From the NCBI GenBank assembly GCA_019914945.1, contig CM034108.1, positions 6,086,001 to 6,150,000 on the forward strand: a stretch of 64,000 bases of DNA, read 5' to 3'. The translations under genes were made by a program, and so were the position numbers. The notes under the pieces were generated by a model. The model was not told where the DNA came from, ran no database searches, and saw only the letters and a list, made by a program, of their open reading frames with translations. This document shows, in pieces, positions 57,530-64,000 of this stretch. Source of the DNA: Typha latifolia. Its lineage: Eukaryota; Streptophyta; Magnoliopsida; Poales; Typhaceae. How positions within the stretch are numbered: the first letter of the stretch is position 1; each line of letters opens with the position of its first letter.

Positions 57530-58428
57530 TAGCCCCAAAAATCCTCCCAATCCGGTGGTAGTAGTATGAATAGGCCAAGCAGTCATACATGCAACCTTTT
57601 GAGGATCCGTCGCTACACCATCTGCTGAAATGATGTGGCCTAAATACTTCACTTGTGGTATTCCCCATCGATACTTGGACTTCTTGATCTTCAATTGATT
57701 TTGCTTCGACAAATTCAGCACATTCTCCAAATACCGCCAATGCTCCAATTCAGTCCTGCTATACACCAAAATATCATCAAAAAATACCAAGACATACCTT
57801 CGCAAGAGAGGCCAAAATATATCATTCATGAGGCCTTAAGAGGTAGCTGGAGCATTGGTGAGACCAAAAGGCATCACCTGAAACTCGTAATGCCCGTCCG
57901 GAGTCTGAAATATAGTTTTGTGCACATTCGCCGGGTGAACTCTAATTTAATGATACCTGACCCTCAAATCAAGCTTATTAAATATAGTCACCCCTGCAAG
58001 CTTGTCCAGCAACTCCTCGACAACCAAAATGGGATACCGGTCCTTGACGATAATATCGTTTAGTGCCCGATAGTCGACACAAAAATGCCATGTCCCATCC
58101 TTTTTTCGCACCAATAGCACGGGGGATGAGTATAAGCTATGACTTGGTTGAATGAGACCTTGCTCCAACATCTCGGCTACCATCTTTGAGATAACTTTGT
58201 TTTGCACATGAGGATACCGATAAGGCCTTACATTCACCGATGCAGCCTTGGGTACAATTTCTATGCGATGGTCCGCTACTCTCCTCGGTGGCAACTCCTG
58301 TGGCTCCTCAAATAGTCCGGAAAAGTAATCTAATAAATTAGACAATTCAATGGTAGTACCTGAACTCGTTAGAGGCTCATCTCTTGCTGGTTTTAACTGA
58401 AGAAGATAAGCTAAATCATACGCATAAG
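57530..58428 (-). pseudogene. B6 reverse transcriptase
   Basis: Minus-strand motifs: VADHRIEIVPKAASVNVRPY, SPVLLVRKKDGTWHFCVDYRA, TIFNKLDLRVRYHQ, a frame break near 57950-57830, then [34 protein letters not shown] and GGFLGLIGY. The 5' edge is fused at 58428 to LTR sequence, so gag and protease are deleted. Confidence 0.85.
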
Positions 58429-58746
58429 TGGATGTTAGGGTTATGGATGGATATGGAGATGAGGGTGGATTGTGGAAGTGATTAAGGGAAGTAGACGAAG
58501 GGAACAAAGTGGTCGAGATCCCAAAGAAGAGGGGTGACTCGATAGTCGATGGAGATTAGAAGTTAGGGGAAACCTTGCCAACGGTAGAGGTGGAAGGTTA
58601 GCGAAGAGAGAGGAGGGAGAAGTCTAGAGAGAAGATAAGAGGCAAGAATTCAATAATCCAATAGCATAATGAAGTTGGCTGTCATCCACATATATATAAA
58701 GGCTAGCTAGCAAGTCCTAAAACAATATGAAACCTAATTCTAGAAC
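58429..58746 (-). repeat. family B LTR fragment at the 5' end of B6
   Basis: This is the middle part of the LTR (transcribed region) in reverse. It joins pol at 58428 and another LTR fragment at 58746-58747 through a short shared TTGCCAA. Confidence 0.75.
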
Positions 58747-59163
58747 TTGCCAATGGTAGAGGTGGAAGAATGGTGAAGAGAGAGGACGGAGACGTCTAGA
58801 GAGAAGATAGGAGGCAAGAAATTAATAATCCAATAGCATAATGAAAATGGTTGCCATCCACATATTTATAGAGGCTAGCCAGCAAGTTTTAAAATAATAT
58901 GAAACTCTAATTCTAGAGGATTCCCGTCGACTGCATTTGAATGCGCCCGATCGCATTCGAACGCACTCAAAAAGCCCCTTCTCTGGATTTGCGAATGCGA
59001 CACAGGTGCTCGAACGTGGGGGTTCACAAGGCGTTCGAACGCAGGCGTTCACAAGGGCGTCCGAATGCGACTCCACCTGCGTTCTAACGCGACCTATAGG
59101 AATTTTATATTAATAAAAATAAACACCTAATATAATAAGAAAAGATCCTAACTAAGTGTATCA
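58747..59163 (-). repeat. family B LTR (3' LTR of B5), truncated
   Basis: The minus-strand start TGATACACTTAG is at 59163. The palindrome array is at about 58928-59095. It is truncated at 58747. Confidence 0.85.
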
Positions 59164-60050
59164 GCCCACCACGTTTCCCCCACCTTGCCCTCAAGGTGAA
59201 AAGTAAGGAAAACGCTCCAAGATATCAGTCTCCAGCTCCCATGTCGCCTTATCAGATGGCTTGCCAAGCCACTCAACTAGAATCTCCATCTCCTATCTAG
59301 TACCATGTCATCGTCGGCGTCTAGCAAGTACTCAAACTAGCTCTATGATCTCTATCTCCTCTAATGGCTTAGTAGAACTGATCCATCAATCTCATGATCT
59401 CCAATGCGCTCTCTCAAGAATAAAATATGAAAGACAAGGTGCACTCTCGAGCCCTCCAGCAGCTTCAAATGATATGCAATTGGACCAATACGCTCCAACA
59501 CCCGAAACGGACCAAAGTAGCGATGTGCTAACTTTTGGTTTCACGTCGGACATAAGGTCACCTGTTGATATGGTTACACCCTCACAAACACCCAACTATC
59601 GATGTCGAACTACTGCTCCCTATGGCTACGATCATAAACTTGCTTCATGCAATTTTCAGCAAGTTTAAGATGAGCACGCAACCTCCTTAATATGGCATCT
59701 CTATCTATTAATGCTAAGTCCACCTCCGTCCTATCTGCCGATGCCACTGGATTATAAGCGCGTAACGTCGGAGCCGTGCATCCATACATCACCTCAAATG
59801 GAGTCATGCTAATGCTGCTATGGTAGGCGGTGTTATAAGACCACTCCGCCCACGGTAAGAACTCCAACCATCGTCTTGGCATCTCTCCAACCAAGCACTT
59901 CAAATACTGCTCAATGCCTCGATTAACCACCTCAATTTGGTCGTCTGTCTGTGGATGGTAGGTCAAACTAAAGTTTATCGAGTCCCCTATAATCTGAAAA
60001 ACTCAGTCCAAAAGTCGCTAATAAATACACGATCACAATCCGAGACTATC
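59164..60050 (-). pseudogene. B5 integrase and chromodomain-like tail
   Basis: The minus strand reads a catalytic-core end, [67 protein letters not shown], and a chromodomain-like end near 59260. It is interrupted at 60050 by the insertion of A4; the rest would lie beyond the window. Confidence 0.85.
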
Positions 60051-60484
60051 TGATACGATTTGGACTTCACCGATGTTGTCTCGAGCATGGATTCACTTTA
60101 GAGGTGTCTTTATTTCTTATTTTAATGTTTAATTTCTAAGAAAATAAGTTTTCTACGTTCGAATGTGGGTGGAGTGCATTCGAATGCGGTTGTGAACGCA
60201 TGCATCACGTCTAGAGTGTGAATTATGCGTTCGAACGCCGCGTTGGAACGCGCTGTGAACGCATGTATCGCATTCGCAAATCTAGAGAAGTGGGAAATAG
60301 GTGCGTTCAGTCGCGTGTTCGAACGCCTACAGCACGTTCGCAAATCAAGAGAAGAGCGAACTAGGTGCGTTCGAATGCGGTGGGCGATAATGTACTATTT
60401 AGGGTTAATTTTGAATTATTTGGTTAGACTCTAAAGGATGTGGATGGCAATCATAGAGTCATTATTGAAGAATTGAGTTTTGCC
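60051..60484 (+). repeat. 5' LTR of A4, truncated
   Basis: It starts TGATACGATTTGG, with the array at about 60154-60385. It ends at GTTTTGCC near 60484, joined to gag leader sequence. Confidence 0.85.
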
Positions 60485-60599
60485 AGTTGCAAGTGAACCC
60501 ATCCGATGAGTGAACCACTATGGAGATCATCTTTGAGATCAAGATGCGTGGGCGAGTTAATACGATCCGAAACTACAGCGAGTTAATCAAAACCAAAGG

Positions 60600-61200
60600 A
60601 GGGATCATCAACCCTTCATGGTATATCCTCCTTCGGTTAGACAAGGACTTGGACATGATTCGGAACAAGACAATAGCATCCGTGGACAAATCGTGCGTCT
60701 CGAATTCCCCAAATTCAAAGGTGGCGATCCGATCGATTGGTTGTATAGGGCGGAGGAATTCTTCGCATACCAAGGTACGACAGAAGGATACAAGGTGACG
60801 CTTGTGAGGTTCCACCTTGAAGATGCAATGCTTCATTAGTTTTGAGCAGCCAATGCCAATGAGGCTATCAAAACTTGGGATGAATTTTGTGCTGATTTCA
60901 TGCAGCGATTTGGAGTGTCGGGGTATGAAGACTTCGATGCTCTTCTCTTAAAGACGGTGAAAAAGACCACGGTTGGGGCATACCAAGAAGAGTTTGAGAG
61001 GATAAGTAGCCAATGTCAACCTCCATGGACGGATCAGCAACTTTGCAGCACCTTTATCTCCGGGCTGCGGGGAGACATACAAGTCGATGTGAGGGCTTTA
61101 AGGCCTAGAACCTTAAAGGAGGCTTTCGAAGATGCGGTGCTCATGGAAGAAAAACATAGGGCCATGAAGTTACTCCTTAAATAGAATTGGACGAGCCAAG
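60600..61200 (+). pseudogene. A4 gag
   Basis: The frame with VRLEFPKFKGGDPIDWLYRA, YQGTTEGYKV, a TAG near 60838, then FMQRFGVSGYEDFDALL, EEFERISSQCQPPW, STFISGLRGDIQVDVRALRP and EDAVLMEEKHRAMK is the retrotransposon gag domain. Two or three stops and a frame change break it. Confidence 0.85.
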
Positions 61201-61339
61201 GAAGCCGCAATCAAGCTTAACCAACCATAGCGGCGGGAAATATTACTAGCGTACCAAGGACCGGTGCTGCAATGGTGCCTCATCGAGCACTCCTGATGTG
61301 AAGTACGCACCTAAAGGTCCGGCTTGAGCACTCACACCT

Positions 61340-61930
61340 GCTCAAGTGGAGGAACGAAGGGCCAAAGGCCTATGCTTTTATTGTGATGAGAAATTTGTAC
61401 CCGGACATCGCTGCGCTAAATCGATGGGATCGGTGATGCTAATAGATGGATTGGAGGATGTGGATGATGAGTTTGCAGCTGAAGATGAAGGTGTGGCTGG
61501 ACATCAAGGAGAAGTAGCCGAGGAGCAACCCGTGGAGGACACAATAGCCGAAATCTCCTTCCACGCCTATTCGAGGACAGCTACGCCAAATATTTTGTTG
61601 GTGAATGGTATAGACAAGAAAATCACAGTGAGAATCTTGATCAACACCGGGGCTCCACCCATAACTTCATTGACTCCTTAGAAAGATTGGGCTCGAGTCG
61701 GAACCCATGGAAGGCTTCGATGTAACGATTGGAGATGGCACCACATTGCGAGCAGATTTTATTTGTGGAGGTGTGGAATTGAAGGTGCAAGGCCAATGTT
61801 TCACATTTGATCTTTATCCGTTGGCCTTGCGAGGTGTCAACATTGTTTTGGAGACCCAATGGCTTCAAAACTTGGGGCCTATAACATTTGACTTCTCAAA
61901 CCTCATAGTGACATTTTGGAGGAATGGTTG
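61340..61930 (+). pseudogene. A4 zinc knuckle and protease
   Basis: The zinc knuckle C-F-Y-C-x7-H-R-C (about 61370-61415) is intact. The protease active site reads N-T-G in place of D-T-G (ILINTGAPP, near 61635-61655) and is followed by a frameshift. The rest of the domain (GFDVTIGDGTTLRADFICGG...LDLYPLALRG-like) is in another frame to 61931. Confidence 0.85.
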
Positions 61931-62021
61931 AAGGGTGCTGTTGAATGGAAATCAACCGCGGCAAGGGCTGACATTGCAACAACTTGTGGGCTTTCCTTGT
62001 GCAGGGGACTGAGCTCTACTA

Positions 62022-63400
62022 TTGCAAATGGCTGTTGCTGAACCAAAACATCCACCACCAAGGGAAATAGCCACTGACCTACAAGAGCTGCTGCAGGAGT
62101 TCAAGGATCTCTTCGAGGAACCTCGAGGACTGCCACCGACCCGTCGACACGACCATAGCATCCAGATCATTCTAGGGGCTGAACCAGCAAATGTCTGGCC
62201 CTATCGGTACCCTCATGTCGAGAAGGAAGAGATCAGCAAATTGGTGGTGGAAATGCTCGAGCAAGGGATTATTCAACTGAGTAGAAGTGCCTACTCATCG
62301 CCGGTGCTGCTGGTTTAGAAGAAAGACGGGAGTTGGCGATTTTGCGTCGACTACCGAGCCTTGAATGCAATTACAGTCAAAGACTGGTATCTAATATCGG
62401 TGATCGAGGAGTTGCTGGATGAACTCATAGGGTCGACTTACTTCAGCAAACTTGACTTAAGAGAGGGGTACCATCAAATCTGCGTCGACCCGGAAGATGT
62501 GCACAAAATGGCGTTTCGAACTCATGATGGCCACTATGAGTTCCGAGTCATGCCATTTGGGCTCACCAATGCACTGGCCACCTTCTAAGGGCTGATGAAT
62601 GATCTTTTCCACCCGCTCTTGCGTTAGTATGTGCTCGTCTTCTTTGACGATATTCTAGTGTATAGCAGGAATTGGAGCGAGCACTTGCGGCATGTGCGTG
62701 AGGTGTTGAATAGTTTGCGACAAAACCAGTTAAAAGTCAAGATGAGCAAGTGTCTTTGGGGAGAGCCTCGAGTGGAGTACTTGGGACATATAATCTCAGC
62801 AAGAGGAATTGAAGCCGATCCAACCAAGATCAAGAATATGGTGGACTGGCCGATTCTTACTAATCAGCGGGAATTGAGGGGATTCCTTGGGTTGATGGGG
62901 TACTATCGGTGATTCGTTGCCAACTATGGCAAAATTGCTGCCCCGCTGACCTCCCTACTCAGAAAAGGTGGGTTTCAATGGACGGGCAAGGCGACAGAGA
63001 CCTTCGAAGCCTTGAAGACAACTATGTCTATCGCTCCGGCTCTAGCACTACCGGATTTTAGCAAGCCCATTATGGTGGAATACGACCCTTCGGGTGAGGG
63101 CATTGGAGCAGTTTTGATGCAAGAGGGCAGACCCATGGCATATATGAGCAAGGCATTGTCAAACTAGTCGCGACGGCTATCCACCTACGAGCGCAAAATG
63201 CTAGCGATTCTACACGCCGTCACCAAATGACAACCTTACTTGATCGACCAATGGTTTACTATCCGCACGGATTAGCGTAGCATACCCTACTTCATGGAGC
63301 AACGTGTGCACACCCCAGCCCAGCAACGGTGGGTCACGAAACTCCTTGGGTATGACTATGAATTAGTCTACAAGAAGGGGATCGAGAATTGAGCGGTCGA
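62022..63400 (+). pseudogene. A4 reverse transcriptase and RNase H
   Basis: Motifs in order: LFEEPRGLPP, SPVLLV, TAG at 62317, [56 protein letters not shown] at 62586, TAG at 62625, FFDDILVYS (about 62640-62665, catalytic pair intact), YLGHIISARGI, RGFLGLMGYYR, TGA at 62910, then RNase H with EYDPSGEGIGAVL (cysteine and alanine of the usual ECDAS changed). Most stops are single transitions from CAG, CGA or TGG. The order is normal. Confidence 0.9.
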
Positions 63401-63557
63401 TGCCCTTTTGCACCAACCGGACACAAGTGAGCTCGCCTCTTTTTCAGCACCAACCTTTCCTCTAATTTTAGATATATGGGGAACCAATGCAAAAGATCAA
63501 ATCATGGCAGAGCTAGAGTCAGATATCATGGATCGCTTCACAAATTTCAAACCTTGA
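63401..63557 (+). pseudogene. A4 integrase-less C-terminus
   Basis: After the RNase H end (KKGIEN, TGA at 63391, AVDALLHQPD) comes SELASFSAPTFPL, then directly WGTNAKDQIMAELES and FTNFKP with a stop. The integrase that normally stands between these parts (see B6) is absent, at the same junction as in A1 and A3. Confidence 0.85.
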
Positions 63558-63584
63558 GGACAAGGTTGCAGAAGCGTAGTGGAT

Positions 63585-63972
63585 TGATACGATTCGAACT
63601 TCACCGATGTCGTCTTGAGCATGGATTCATTTTAGGGGTGTCTTTGTTTCTTGTTTTAATGTTTAATTCCTAAGAAAATAAGTTTTTTGTAAGTCGCGTT
63701 CGAACGCGGGTGGAGTGCGATCGACCGTGGTTGTGAACGCGGTTGTGAATGCCTGCATCACATCTAGAGAGTGTGAATTGTGCGTTCGAACACGCTGTGA
63801 ATGCCTATATCACGTTCGCAAATCTAGAGAAGTGGGAAACAGGTGCGTTTGAACACCTGCATCACGTTCGCAAATCTAGAGAAGAGCGAACTAGGTGCAT
63901 TCAAACGTGAACGGGCGCGTTGGAACGCGGTCGGCGATAATGTACTGTTTAGGGTTAATTTTGAATTATTTG
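63585..63972 (+). repeat. 3' LTR of A4, interrupted
   Basis: It starts TGATACGATTCGAAC, with the array at about 63697-63945. It is interrupted at 63972 by a D LTR terminus in the sequence GAATTATTTG. Confidence 0.85.
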
Positions 63973-64000
63973 TGAAAAATCCCTAGACACAAGTATGTAT
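63973..64000 (-). mobile_element. second copia element D (edge only)
   Basis: The last 28 bases, TGAAAAATCCCTAGACACAA and on, match the D LTR terminus at 28462 with few differences, so a second D element begins here inside LTR A4. Its target duplication would be ATTTG if standard. Confidence 0.75.

Larger units (their letters stand above)
60051..63972 (+). mobile_element. Ty3/gypsy element A4
   Basis: It is inserted in B5 integrase. It has a truncated 5' LTR (60051-60484), gag, protease, RT and RNase H, the integrase-less 3' end, and a 3' LTR (63585-63972) cut by a D element. It is the most complete family A copy here. The primer-binding site and the second half of the 5' LTR are deleted. 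Confidence 0.9.

Overview
The window is nuclear DNA of a flowering plant. It has one multi-exon plant gene, long AT-rich introns, and a dense nest of decayed retrotransposons. I cannot name the species from sequence alone.

The only clear host gene is a Claspin/Mrc1-like replication-checkpoint mediator on the + strand. It has 11 coding exons between 3743 and 13522 and splices in frame to 740 codons plus a stop. An E2F-like site lies about 170 bp upstream of the ATG. Its introns carry a small hAT-like element (6239-6537) and a 109-bp tandem duplication (7695-7913).

Around the gene: 1-2007 is the 3' part of a Ty3/gypsy element (family A here). 2008-2504 is the end of a long LTR of another family (C). 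13838-16319 is a hAT remnant with a readable BED zinc finger on the minus strand. 16870-20228 is a decayed LINE on the minus strand.

From 20229 to 39911 lies a complex of family B Ty3/gypsy chromovirus copies (B1-B4) in both orientations, sharing LTRs. Copia element D (28462-32626) is inserted into B3 with a 5-bp target duplication. The segment after the complex (39912-40160) looks like LINE ORF1, so the whole complex may sit inside the LINE.

From 40795 to the end the order is: A2 (LTR only), C2 (inverted long LTR), A3, an AT-rich interior, C1 (long LTR carrying a 1.17-kb Mutator-like element with 9-bp target duplications), B6, B5 and A4. A second D element starts at 63973. Every transposon coding region is broken by stops, frameshifts or deletions.

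Three patterns stand out. (1) Three LTR families, two gypsy and one copia, carry arrays of the palindrome CGCGTTCGAACGCG directly upstream of their TATA boxes. (2) The primer-binding site of family B is itself a tandem repeat of 20-22 bp with a variable number of units. (3) All three family A copies that retain a 3' coding end share the same integrase-less junction, which suggests a non-autonomous lineage mobilised in trans.
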